A stretch of 64,000 bases of DNA, from NCBI GenBank assembly GCA_038503065.1, contig JBCAMK010000016.1:310001-374000 (forward strand). Reading direction: 5' to 3'. Position numbers and translations under genes: made by a program. Shown piece after piece: positions 47,702 to 60,300 of the stretch. The notes beneath the pieces were generated by a model. That model had not been told where the DNA came from and did no database searches. It worked only from the letters and a program-made list of their open reading frames with translations. The stretch's first letter is position 1. Each line of letters begins with the position of its first letter. Source of the stretch: Paragyromitra xinjiangensis. Its lineage: Eukaryota > Ascomycota > Pezizomycetes > Pezizales > Discinaceae.

Positions 47702-49143
47702 ATCCTCATTCCAGGTCTTTCAGCTATTGTACAACTAGGATCGTTAGTTTTTTGAAGATCTCTAGAACATGGCGAATTAAACGAGAATTAGAGTGGTAAT
47801 ATTATAGGGACCCCACTTGTTCCATATCTTATGTAAAATATAACCAGCCACCTAATCGATATCTTCCTTAGCTATTTACTTCCATTTCGGCTGTATTTGG
47901 CATGAAATCAAGAGCCAAGGAGATTTAGCATCACGTATTGACCTTGATTTCAGTGCTATAAAGGGTCTTGCATTATGAGCAGCTCTTTAAAACGCATGCG
48001 CCAGTTTGTGCACAGACCCTACTAAGCAGCCCAAAACCTAGCTTCAAGTGATGTAGATTATGGTAATATGTGACTTGGCCACCTAGGCTGGAGTTCTGGT
48101 GTCTCGGCAGAAAGGGATTTTAGAGATCACTTTGCAACACTTGAAATCAGCCAAACAGCCACCGCTCTTATGCGGGGAACTATTGAATTTCAAGCTCTTC
48201 AGACGTGAGACGTGATAGGACTGTTAGCTTACAGGACGGAATAAATCACATTTTGTACCCAAGACATACAACCTAGCACTTCCGGCACGCACAACCTTGA
48301 CGCCTCACCCGTTTGGCCGACGACCTCACGGCTTTGACCCAGCTGCATAATGGGTGCGCTTTCTTGGCCAATGTAGGATACTGTATTTGGGTCCCCTGTT
48401 TTTTTATCAATGTTGATGACGATAGGCTCTGAAATAAAATATTGGGAAGGTGCGTTATATACTAGGTTCATAGGTTGAGTTGCAGGGATAACTACCTACG
48501 TTGCTCCATTGAATTTCGTCTTTCACTGAAGCATAGGCACTGATGAGTTTGATGCCTTGTTTTTTTTATGCTGATATGTTGCTTCAGTTAATGGATGTGG
48601 CATTATGCTCCTCGTTTACTTATGACAAATATTTCTGTCCTGTCTCAAGAATAATTCCGTATGGGCTGCAGACTGACACCTCCAGAAAGATCACATTGCC
48701 ATCTAGATTCTGCTTGGGAGATCGTTGGCCAACAGTCTGGCTTTCTTTCGTATCTCGACTTTAAGAGACCTGTAGTCTACATCATAGTACTTATGAACCA
48801 TAGACTTGGTTTAGGATAGTACCAACAATATACACTTAGTATTTACCCACGAGTCATTCTAATCTAGCGGCGGCAACGCACATTAGAGACTACTAGGCAG
48901 CTACAGACCCGATAACACAAAGCGAATCAGGGGGAATCTTCAATAAGCGCGTTAGCCACAAAATTGGATATGGTGGTACCCCCTAGCCTCCGTCAGCCGG
49001 CATCAGGATAGATCATACGGGTTTTTGCAGTGCCCATTTGCTGTTGAGAAGACTATCAAACTGCAAAACTGCTAGGCCCGACTATCAGACAGCTTCACCG
49101 CTCTTGCGGCACATAGTCTGAGGTAATGATAACTTGTGATATA
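47702..49143. other. Intergenic, with one exon-like fragment
   Basis: On the minus strand, 48229-48434 is open and protein-like (contains PIVINIDKKTGDPNTVSYIG) and starts after a TATTTCAG acceptor, but upstream sequence has stops in every frame. It may be a leftover of a decayed gene. I do not recognise the family. Confidence 0.3.
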
Positions 49144-49389
49144 CAGTCACTCCTAGCCACTCGACGAAACTGGGCATTTGACGAAACTCGCTGCGAAAAA
49201 GCGAAAAACTACGAGCCCACAGACTCCAAGTCAGGAAACAGCGGGGCCAGCAACAGACGTAATTTGTGCAATATTTCGGGCCATCATGCAGTTAAAATTT
49301 TTGCAAAAATTCAAGAGTTGCAAAAGTCTCCTAAGAGACGACCTTTGTTCGTCAAATGCCTGGTTTCGTCGAGTGGCCAGGAGTGACTG
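49144..49389. mobile_element. MITE family C, copy 2 (CAGTCACTCCT ends, 246 bp)
   Basis: Arms of about 45 bp begin CAGTCACTCCTAGCCACTCG, continue GACGAAACT, and close with the inverted copy ending GGCCAGGAGTGACTG. TA at 49142-49143 and 49390-49391. It shares only the terminal 13 bp or so with copy 1, so the two are related by transposase recognition rather than recent duplication. Confidence 0.8.
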
Positions 49390-49391
49390 TA

Positions 49392-52300
49392 CCAAGCTTC
49401 TACGAAAGGATTGCCGAGATCGGAAATAAACGCGGGAGAGGGCAGAGCTGCACCGGGTATGCTTGCTTTGTGTTAGTCTGATAGTGCAGAGATCCTGGGA
49501 AACCCCTTAAAGTATGGCTTCTTTCATCCTTCTTTGGAGATCCTGAGGTGATCTAAATGGTCCACGGACCTCTCTGGTAGGCTATTTCATGAAGTAGTAG
49601 TAGGTCTCGTGAACAAGTTCGAGCAGGCTATCATAGAATATTGCTATTTAGCTGGAGAGCATTTTCGGGTCCCCGTAAATGGTTCACATGTGCCTCACAC
49701 AACATAAAGCTCTACTCTTATTGGCAGTAGGGTTAGTGGGGGATACTTCCGCAATAGCAAGACCTTACCGGTGCACATGTTTGAAGTCTCAGCAGCTGAG
49801 ACATGTGGTAGCTTCTATGGAGCTCGCCCGATCTGTACGCGAACACTTTATCTAAGCGAGAGCCGTGATCGTGGACCAGATCTCGCGGTCTAAAACCTCA
49901 TGAGACACGCGTACAACATCTAGAATTGAACCCGCATAAACGCTCCTTTTTAAGCCTTTAGGGTGAATTGTTCAGGCGATATATCTCCTCAAGTGGATAA
50001 TTATCGATATCATGCTGCGCAGAATTATAACGGCTTCCGCAATTAGCCTCTTAATTCATTAATGCCGACCAACCAGACACGAGGAAGGAAAAGCCAAAAT
50101 AGAGAAACAGGGAAACTAAGGAAATAGAGGCGCGGGAGGTATGCACTAGTGGAGGGTTCGTTTGAGATAATTTCAGCGCAATGGCCTCAAGTATTGACAT
50201 CGGATACTCGTTACAGGCCATGAGAACCAAAGAGCAGGGGTGTATGAACTGATGTAGAGTCAGAGACCTAGCCAACCAGTTGCTTCCACCGGGGAATGCT
50301 ATTTCCTGATACCGAGTAGGACACAGATGTTTAGGGCCTGTTTTTCCCCCCATCATTCTTGCACGATTCTTCAGACATCATGCCAGGGTTAGGTTTTTAT
50401 TCACAAAATTCCTTCGATTCAAACCGAGAAACTGTTGGGAATGTAGTTTTATATCGGTTGATTGACTCTATAAACAAAACATAGGAAAAATCGCCTCTAT
50501 ATATACAGTCTCATTCCGTCTCCCAAGCCTCTCAAATTCGCCGCCTTGGCTTCCCTTTGGCCGAGCGCCGAATATGCCGAATAGTACTAGCAGACAAAGA
50601 CTAGCAGTATTAGGAAGCTCGCTATTATTGTGAGTGACACTTTATGATTCAGTTTGAGCCAAGCCATAGCGGGAATTAGCATCTCTGAATTATATTCTCG
50701 GACAGCAATAAGGGCTACGCGGAAGTATTAGATTAGCCGTCAGGGCTAGTTGTATCCGAAGTTCAGACTTTGAACTCAGGGCGTCACAAAGTTCAGGGTT
50801 GGGATCGATCGTTATGCTGGGGCCAGGATGTGAAGATGGGACAGCGGGGTTATCCGTTCGATGGATTCCCCATAAATGATGTGGGGCTTGTACTCTACCA
50901 TCTTCATACCCGACCCTAGTAAGACACTACCTTCTGCAATCCTGAATCAGGAATGACTCACTGTTAGCTGGGGAGACAACCGCCTTGATTCAGTTAACGC
51001 GATTAAGCAAGGGAGAACCGATCCGCCTTTCAACGCTGCTTTAGTCGCCGGTATATCTGCATCAGAAAGTGTGTACATACCACTACCGGAATTAACACTC
51101 ATAACGGCTTGAGCAGAAATGTCTTCCCGACAGGCCTGTAACTAAATCCCCGAGCACTGGGCTGATGGTAACTTCAATCATGTTTTGTATATGAGGAATC
51201 TGTGGGTTGGCCGCGGAGATGTACCAACCTCTTACTCGAGAAGAGCCTACTTACTATCCATACTCAATTGGCAGAGCCGAGTGTCTGTGCGAATATGATA
51301 ACCATGAATTCTTGATAGCAAGAGAGGTATTTTTGTCCTGATAATATAACAACGTGGTTATTGTGGCGGTGTTGACAGGGGTTTCCCAGCGCCTCAATTC
51401 CAATTGGCCACTATCTGTCTGGATGTCTCATCAGACCATAGAGTAGATTTATTGTTGAGACTTGGATCGATGGGTCACGTCAGCTCGCTTCCACGGCATG
51501 GTTTAGCGTGGGGAGACGGGTGACAGGAAAAAGCAATTGCTTCGCTGAATCCTGATTGGGAGCGGGCAGTACGTTTTGTCACCACAGCGGGGCTATCCAT
51601 TCCGTATACTTTGTCTATCCTCGCGCCTGTGGGTCATGGTAAACGAGTATGTAGCATGTACCTCATCGCTGGTTCGTTCATAGCTCCACAACGATTTGTA
51701 CCGAAAGAGGAACTCGGAGCTAGAGTTCGGACAGGAAAGCGATTTCTACTTGCTCTGAGGATATAGCCGATCGCTGCTAGTCATGGGAATCGATAAGATT
51801 ATGCTAGGAGGTTGGCGTTGAATGGAGTAGGTTTGTAGTACTCATACTTTAGGCAGCTGCTCAAATGTTCTTTCCACCATCAGATATTTGTGAATAATGT
51901 TTTTCTCTGAAGCTATTATTCGTAAGGCCAGCGCTCGGAAAGCCGATCGTGCTTGCTTTTCCCAGGCTTCGTACCTCACAGTTGTCGTACCGCTGAATAA
52001 CGTACCCCCAATTATTACCCCGCACAAATTCATCCTTGTAAATCGCGATCTGGTAACCAAAACGGCAAGAAAAAGTAACACGGACCCGTGCCAAGAAAGG
52101 CCCGCGGAATACAACTATTTTGCAGGGATTTAACAACATTTCACGACAGTACCTCCAGCCCTAGCATGTCAACAGAACCTGGACATTTTTTGTACAGATC
52201 GCGAAGAATATTGACAGGCTCGGGGATGTTGGGACAAGGAAGCCGCTCAAGGTGGTTGTCTAGTCTCCACCTCAAGACTAATCACTTTGTCTTGGATAGG

Positions 52301-53317
52301 TAATAAGACTGAGCCCAATGGTTGGCCCTGGGATTTATACCTCGACCTATCACTCTTTTGGCTTGCCTAGTCCCTAGTTTTGTGCCTCTCCCAGCTAGAC
52401 CGCTATGGTGAAGTGTAATATGCGTTAATGATCGCCGACAGGGACAGTGGTTTTGCATACATACCAGTTATGGAATCTATTGCATAATTTCCATCATTCA
52501 CGATCAATCCACTCTCGTTGATACTTGTATTATGTTGGTTCATCGTTTCTTGTTATGAGCGGGCCGAAAATGCCTTCTTGATAGATCGGAGTCAAGCATG
52601 CACATCGTCTGTTACACAAGCCGTAGAATCTGCTGTGTTGATAATGCGGCGCACGCTCGATCTTCAGATGAACCCATGCTCTCTGCCATGCGAACAGCCG
52701 CCCATGGGAAAGTGATGTACCATGTACGATCATGTATTGAGTTTGGTTTGCGCACTGTATGGGTGCCAAGAACCCTCTCCCCAGGTCTTTCTGCCTGGTG
52801 ACTTCCCAACCCATTTTCCCTTTGTCTCGGTCCTAAAAATTTGGTGAGCCGGGAAGTCGTTGGGTAGGGAAAACTGAAGTATCCCAATACAATCCTGTCT
52901 TGCTGGGGATCAGTGTCTCAGGTAACAATGATATTTTCCAAAAAGGGGGGGCTGGGCTGCCATGCTGGTTTTCACCACACATAATCACAATATCCCGATG
53001 AGACTCTAAACACGAGTAAGCCTAAGCTTTTCCTTTAAAAATATATACAGAAATTATATTTCTCTCTAGGCGAGGGGTCAACGCAATTGTACAAAAAAGC
53101 ATTGCAGTCCCAGAAGTCTAGGTACTGCAGCTTAAAGCAATTTTTAAAACACCGACTTTTAAGAGAATAATTTCTTGCGAGACTGATTATTCGAATCACT
53201 CCCAATTCAATCAGCACTGTGGAAATCAGAAATCTGGGAAAAGGAACAAGTTACAACTCACCATTGAAGTCATTTTTGACTTCAATATCTTCTTAGCTAA
53301 GTTACTGTCCTCTTTCC
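49392..53317. other. Intergenic, nothing supported
   Basis: About 3.9 kb with overlapping short frames on both strands (for example at 50051-50356, 51842-52139, 52530-52887) that shadow one another and match nothing I know. No RNA genes. The last 100 bases are the 3' flank of the transcription factor gene. Confidence 0.45.
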
Positions 53318-55948
53318 TCACAGTGCAAAGCACACAACCTGGTACTCTTTCGTCTTCATGTACCTCTTCCAATCCACCTCTGTCAAAGTATCCTCATCTT
53401 TGGGATCCATTTCTGTCAAAAAACCCATCATCCCTGTTGTCCTCGATCCGCTTTGTTGAAGGTAAATTCCCTGCAGAAGGTTCCTGACGGATCTAACGTT
53501 CCTTCCCAGGCAATCTTTTTCTCGTGCTGTTAGATAGTCCAAGATCCAATCTTTTTCGTCGGTAGATGAAGTCATGACTCCTGCCAGAAACAAAGGGAAG
53601 AGCATGAAGCTAAGTTCGAATGGGCGTTCGTGGCGAGGTGCATGTTCGTGGCAAAGGATGCCCTTGGCTTGATCTATTATTCCGCCGATTGCATTCTCGA
53701 TCTCTTGCTTGTTGTGGGTAGTGAGGTGGGTGACCTGATGCGGATACATGCTTGTATGACCGAAGATTATACATGCAAGTACTAGGGCATTTGTCTGTGT
53801 TTGATTAGCATCCGAGAATATGTATGCCTTGCCAAATGTGTAAAGTAATCTGGTCGCGGCCGTACCTGATAATAGATACTATGCATTCTGGAAGAGCTGT
53901 TATCGTGGCAATCGAATGAGACCAGAGCATTGAAGATGTGATCACGCAATAAATTCTTCATCTCGACCAATATATCTTGTATTTGCCCTTGACGGTGGTA
54001 GATCTTTTGATGATCAAGTAACAAACCGGACTGCTCATCCTCAAATTGAAAAGTCCTTGACAGTTTGGCTAACTTTGCCGCGAGGAGCACGACTTTCTGG
54101 TGGGACCTCGTGATTGATATAAGCGAGTCTCTTTCTATTTCCGAAATACCATCTCTTCCTCTGGTTAGAGTGTAAGGGATTAAAAGTGGTGCATCTGGGA
54201 CTAGATGGTTCTCTTCCAATGTTCCTACCAATTCTCCTTTCCCGCCAGTCGCCAATGCCGCGTATGTGTCAACCACAACGAGGAACCAGATAATGGATGG
54301 GTATTTGTCTTTCCCCTCGAGCTCAACTTTGGTAGTGATAATCTGGATTAATTGGTCAAGGTGATTCTGCCATAGACACTCCCGCCAGTGTTCCGCCGCT
54401 GTGATCTAATCAGTCATTAGAACTTTCTCAAAACGATTAGAATTCTAATCAACCTACTTCAAAAATGAGAAGTAGTAAATGGGTAAAGAATAACCCATCT
54501 GTTCCAAGATCTGCAGTACTATTGATATGGCATTCTCTTGGAAGAGCTGCCGGATAGTGCTGTAGAGAATTGATCTTCGGAAGAGCGTACTGATAGTGTT
54601 GTAGGGAATGGATATTATAAGTGTCCTCCTGAATGAAACTAAATGCCGACAAGGCCATCATAGCATGATAGAGCTAACGCTGTCAGAAATATCAATAAAA
54701 TCATAAGGTCTAGTCTTTTTGTAGTTATGAAAACATACCGGTGGATATTTTTTACTTTCTATTTCAAAAACATCTGGAGCATCTGAAAGTGCATGTGAAT
54801 TGACCCATATACCGGTGAAAACGTTGGGTATTTGCCTGAGGTGCAATGAAACATGTTTTTGGTATTGCAGGAGATATCTTGAATCCCAGTTACTAACTAG
54901 GTGACGGGTGCTCGTCTCATCAATAGAAGAAATACTGTAGGAGTCCCCCGATGGTGTCGGCGAGATCGATTGTTTTTCTTGAGAGTTGGAGACAGACATG
55001 CTTGAGATCCTCCGAGGGGCCGGGTCTTCAAACCGCCGAATTATTATAATTTCTGAACTATCAGAGTTGCCATTGTTTTTATCCACCGAGCCTTCTGTCT
55101 CACAGAATGTAGAGTCCCATACTATGTCGTCATCTGATCGACTTTCAATTTTGATTTTGGATCTATAATCCTCATCCTCTGTATCGGATAAATTCCTGAA
55201 GCTATCTTGATTGCAAATAACATTGTATTTTCCTGGCTTGTTGAGTAAAGCTTTGAGTTCTCGCTCTTCGTCGTTCGTCAGCTGTGAAAATTGAGGCAAT
55301 GCTTGAGCTTCTCGTACGGTCTCGGAAGGTACAGCTTCGTTCTTGGAGTTGGGGGGATCATCTGCTGCACCATAAATCAGGGTCTGTGTATTTTAGCTGG
55401 CCCAAGGGAAATATACTGTCCCATACACCGCTCCCCTGAGTGCACACTTCTTGCATTCGTTCCCTTATACGGAATGTGTCATCCCGGAAAGAAAGTCGAG
55501 GACTATAGTCGCATTCATGCTGGAGCCTTAGGCATTGCTACGGAACTTTCAATCAATTTTAGTTTCATGGAAAATATCGGGGATAAGCCAGGGAATAGAG
55601 CAGCAGGCGAGGCTATAGGGAGGATTCTTGCCAGGATAAGAATCAACTTGGGAGAACTCCTCGCTATAACCTTTGCCTGTTTACCTCCCCACCAGCCTAA
55701 ACATCGGGATCGTTGGCACATACCCCGCATCGTGGATGTTTCTCATCACATTTGACCTTTCTAGTCTGCTGAGCCCATCAGTCTTCTCAAACCCTTATGA
55801 GAGATGTTACAGAAAACCTTACTCTGCACGTCCTAAGAACTGAAATCAGAGCCTTTCCCACGCATAGTACTATCTCATGGGGGGATAGAACTTACCAGCA
55901 TCCATTCCTGGATCTAGGAGGTAATCTTGATTTTACCAAAGGGCCCAT
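53318..55948 (-). CDS. Zn2Cys6 zinc-cluster transcription factor with fungal-specific TF domain
   Basis: Eight exons (55948-55896, 55832-55823, 55765-55703, 55519-55417, 55364-54739, 54673-54458, 54405-53866, 53794-53318) give 695 aa in frame throughout. The Zn2Cys6 domain is C17-X2-C20-X6-C27-X6-C34-X2-C37-X7-C45 (NGCWTCRTRKVKCDEKHPRC, then the VC and HEC cysteines), followed by DYSPRLSFRDDTFRIRERMQ as in many fungal regulators. The middle is acidic and Ser-rich; the C-terminal half is the fungal TF domain (Fungal_trans_2 type; ALSAFSF, WRECLWQNHLDQLIQIITT, IIWFLVVVDTYAAL, MLFPLFLAGVMT..DEKDWILDYL). It should bind DNA in the nucleus; targets are unknown. Exon 2 is a 10-nt micro-exon, and the intron 3 donor (GTTTAG) is weak and the least certain boundary. 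Confidence 0.85.
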
Positions 55949-56497
55949 TCCCCCATGAGTCTCTGTGCTGTAGGCACTCGAGTGTTGTGAGTGTAGTTGC
56001 TCCTTTGGGGCGATAGCAATAGGAGGAGGGCGAGTTTTAGCTGCCTTTCGTTTAAGGGAGATGTTGGAAGGATGTTGAAAATACTGTCTATGTCGTGCTC
56101 GGAGTTCTTCTTTTTCACTGATAGAGTCGTAAGTCCGAGAGGGAAACTATAGGAGAACTTGGAGAGGAAAGACTCACCCGCTGTAAAATTTGGGGTTCAT
56201 CAAGATTTTAGACGACAGTGGCAATTTCTATTTGGGCACGTGAACAATTATTAGAAATAAAGTTTAAGCCTAAAATCCAATGAGGTAGCCATTACAGTTC
56301 GAAAAGAACGTGATGGAGAAGAAATCACTAGGACACACCAGGGCTCATTGGGGTTGTGAAGGTACCTTGGGAAATAAATACCGAGTTTCAACAGCCAAGT
56401 TGGAAATGAATATGAGGTAGCTTGAATTTATAGATTGACTCTAGGAGGTGAGGCGAGTTCAAAACTGAACTTCAACTCACGAGGAAGAAAGAAAAAG

Positions 56498-56498
<1 letters not shown>

Positions 56499-56528
<30 letters not shown>
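56499..56528. repeat. (AC)15 microsatellite
   Basis: Thirty bases of perfect AC dinucleotide repeat, about 550 bp upstream of the transcription factor start codon. Likely length-variable between strains. Confidence 0.97.
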
Positions 56529-56530
<2 letters not shown>

Positions 56531-56551
56531 TGAATGATGAATGATGAATGA
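56531..56551. repeat. TGAATGA tandem, three copies
   Basis: Three perfect 7-bp units directly after the AC repeat. Confidence 0.9.
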
Positions 56552-57391
56552 ACGGGTGTGTTAAAATGGAATAAGTGATGGTGAGTGTGCCCTGGAGTTG
56601 TTTATGGGTAGCTTGCTAAATAGTTTAAGGGATATCTTCTACCTCTTATCTATTGCATCTTCTATGCTGGCGTACCTTATTGACTGGTACATCAAAGACT
56701 CGCAATTCAAGTGAGAGAAAATTTTAAAAGAAGTAATTAAAAAGACAAAGGAGGAGATAATTCAACCCAGTAATTCCTACATGCTACAAGCACTCTTTGT
56801 GGACGGGAGCGCTACCGGTGGAACTCGCCGCTATATCTGAACACGTACGTATGGGGCGAGAAATGTGAGCTCTTCCCTGCAGGCAGACAAGACAAGCTAA
56901 AATCCGAGTGCTACTGCGGACGATCACAATCATATGAAACAAAACAGGCTGGTTACACATAAATTTTTCGTGGGGTAGTTGATCATATGTAACGGAGATA
57001 CTGTGCACGGAATCGATCGGGATGAACAAGGGTGTTTTCAGTGCGATGGAAATGCAGACATAAGCCACCATCCAGTCAGAACGTTATGATCCGAAAATCC
57101 AGGCTTCCCACGATTTAGGGCTCCCGCATTTTCTTGGCAGGCACGTTCTTAGAGCTAAAGGGGCCTCGGATGCCAGAGGAAGTAATATTAATTGAAAGAT
57201 GGATATCATGTTTAAGGTAATTGGTTAGTGCATACGAGTGGCTTCAGGGATCAAGTAATTATTAGTGTTATGTTCAGGGTATGCACACAGCAACGATACT
57301 TTCGTGACTGCGAATAAAAATTGATTGTAGTGCAACGGGAACCCTGTTCTTTGGGACCCTTAAGTGACATTCGATATTCCCGAGGGTTCGG

Positions 57392-60300
57392 TTACCGAAG
57401 GAGGAAACGCGTAACTGCGGGCTCCATAACTTGCAGAACTACTGATGATCGTTCCTCAGCAAGGGTTTGGCGGAGATCTTCCCGGATCCTACCCCAGATG
57501 TTCCCATGTCCCTGGAGCTTGAGTAAACTAACGATGGCGCTCGCAGCCTTCAGCCTCACGTTTTCGTGTCCTCGATCCCTCGAATTTTCTAAGACCCTAG
57601 GCCATAGCCTTCCAAGGAGTTCATTCCAGTCCTTATCGTCAAGGGCTGGAGACGCCGACGACAGCTTGCTTATTATGCGTTCGACGCATTCCACTCCACA
57701 TGTTTTAACCTCGTAATTGGCGCCTGCCATACGTCTGTCTAATAGATCTAATATTTGGATGACTTCTGTCTTTGTTTTTACCGCTAGAACCCGAAAGTCT
57801 AGTTAGTTGATGAACTCCATTTCGGAAGGGAAGAGGACGGCATACCTGTAGTACGAAGTTTTGGCTGGAAGGCGTAAGATAGAGCTGACAACCCATTAAC
57901 AAGCGTTGACTGTTGACTATAGTGGTATGATTCATCAGCACCTAGAGTCTCATGTAGTATCATGGAAGTTTCTTACATCATCTTGATAGAGCGGCCATCT
58001 GGCGCATCAACATCCATTGTATCATCGGTATCTTCTGATATCGAGGATGTCACAATCTCGTAAGCCTCGTCAAATAGGTCCAACCCATCAAATCCATTCA
58101 CAAAGCTACCGAGACTCTTAAGTGCAGAGCTACGATAAGAGGGATTGTTGCGCTTGGCCTCTCGCAAAATGATCTGAGAGGGGTTAGCTAAATCTAAAAT
58201 AGGAAACACATGTTGATCACCTTTCTTAGCTCTTGTAGTTTGTCTACATCACTCCCGAAATACCCCTTACCACTCACCGCTAATGAGACTAGGGCATCTA
58301 GTACCGCTTCCTTTCCGTCCCAACTTTTCCCGCTGGTGGCTGAAACTAGCACGGGCCACAGAACACGCAGCTGCTCGGCCGATAAATCGTTTCCAATCGA
58401 TTTGCATGCGTCAGCCAGGCTCAATGCTGCTGTTTGTTTAATTGCCCAGCGCTGTGACGCTAAATGTATTTTTGTCATGTCAATAATTTCCACCAAGTGT
58501 AGCTTAATCGCGCCTGTTCCTCCGGTGTTTTCAGACCACGTTTTATCGAAAACTTCGTTAACTGACTTCTCGGGATCGTGCTTGCCGACGAAAAGAAAGG
58601 GAAGCACGTCGACAGACAACGCATTGAACCGATCGGTTGCACTAGTTATGTTAGCGATAGTCTTGCGTATGTGCGAATCACCAAGAACTTACTGTTCACA
58701 AATTGCGCACACGATCTCACCCGCAAGAGCTCGGGATTTCTCATCTTCACCCTCAAAATACAGTTTCTTCGCGTGTGATACGAGGCCCAGGATCTTTTCA
58801 TCACTAGCGATTCGGCAAAGATAGCCAGCGGCATTTGCATAGCTAACCATGACGGTTTCGTTACGGTCATGCAGCGAAGATTGGATGGTTTTTAACAAGT
58901 CACCCGCATACGGCTTCGTTGCAAACCCGTGCCGGACGACTAGGGTGACGATTATGCGACTACAGCCAACCTAAACAACGGAATTTATGCATTAGCACTT
59001 GAAAGTTTCCATGATATTGGTTCATGTGACCGAGCAGGAAGAATTGGAACTGTAAAGAGGAATTCTAGAGGCTTTGGGAAATGGATTCTTGCAAAGTAAA
59101 AAGAAGGAAGGAGGAAGAATATTGATACACAAGCCGCGATTAGCATAGCCGGCGAGTTTGGATTGACCACACAAAGCAGACAAATTAATTGACGAGCTCA
59201 TTTCTAACTTACCTTTGATGGCAATCCCAACGCCTTCCGAATAGTTCTCTGCAACTGAGGAACAAAGGTTTTCATCGTCTCGCTATCTAGTAGGTCCAAG
59301 CAACGCTCGATGGCATCCATCATCGGTGAACCACGAACACTGCTTAAACGTAAACGATCGATTTCTTCACCGGTAGTGTTATATTTCTCTGCGTTCAAGT
59401 GAAGGTAGTTGACGGCTTCCGGCTCTAAAGAACTCAGGAGCGCGACGAATTTGTCAACCAAGCTCGGAACATATGGTAACACTGTCTTCCCGCCTGTTTT
59501 GACGAGCTGGAGGAGGGTGCCTAATTCCAAATTATTAGCATCTTGAGCCCCAAAGGCCAAGAAATCTAGGGGTTTTGCTCACGCAGGGCAAAAATCTGTA
59601 CTTCTTTAGCCTCGGCTTCCAACCCTGAACTTCCCATCAAGAATGGCATCAGGCTCTTCAGAACAGTCTCTGCATCCTTCGGTGAAGAGCCCGCGTTTAC
59701 GTCGACGTTTTTAATCATCGCTGCTGTTAATACTCGGCAAAGTTTCATGGCAGCTTTTCGAACAGATTCCTTCACGTCGTCTAGAACTTTGAACGCTACT
59801 GACCAGATTTGCTCTAAATACTTCGCGTACTACGCGAATTTAGAGAAAAAAGTTAGTAATTCCTCTTGCTGGTTAATATTCAAGTTCATGATGGCCGGTT
59901 TCCTCAGCGGTTCGTAGCCATTTCAGTCTTGTTCAAGATAGATAGATCGCACACCCTTGAGTAAATTCGGACCTTCCCGGGGTCCGGGTCAAGGTGTCAG
60001 AGCTCAAGAACAGAAGTCAGAGTAGACATCCATCCAGAAGTTTCAGATGATTCCACAAGAAGTTAACAATAACTGTCCTGCCAACTGATTCTGAACCTTG
60101 TACCTCGTTCGTATCCATGAGAAACAACCAGCAGAAGCACCAAGGAACCGCCATCATGATCACTGTCGTGGCCTTAAAGCCCAGGAGGAACAAGAAACAA
60201 ACCTTCTCCACCCCCCTCCCTTGTACAAGCTCCCCAATAGCATTACAAGAACTCTCCCTAGTCCTCCATTCTCTACCCAGCGCTTGCGCAAGTAGGTCTT

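Larger units (their letters stand above)
55949..57391. other. Promoter region of the TF gene and 3' flank of ECM29
   Basis: No gene seen. It holds the AC microsatellite and a 7-bp tandem repeat. Frames around 55933-56118 and 56784-57071 show no similarity. Confidence 0.5.

Noticed and set aside
48229..48471. Protein-like 80-codon minus-strand frame
   Set aside because: An isolated exon-like piece; upstream sequence is full of stops. Kept only as a note in the intergenic entry.
55291..55755. 154-codon plus-strand frame with several cysteines
   Set aside because: Antisense to the zinc-cluster exons and introns of the transcription factor; no domain of its own.
57321..57716. 131-codon plus-strand frame
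   Set aside because: Antisense shadow of the last ECM29 exon, which has clear homology on the minus strand.
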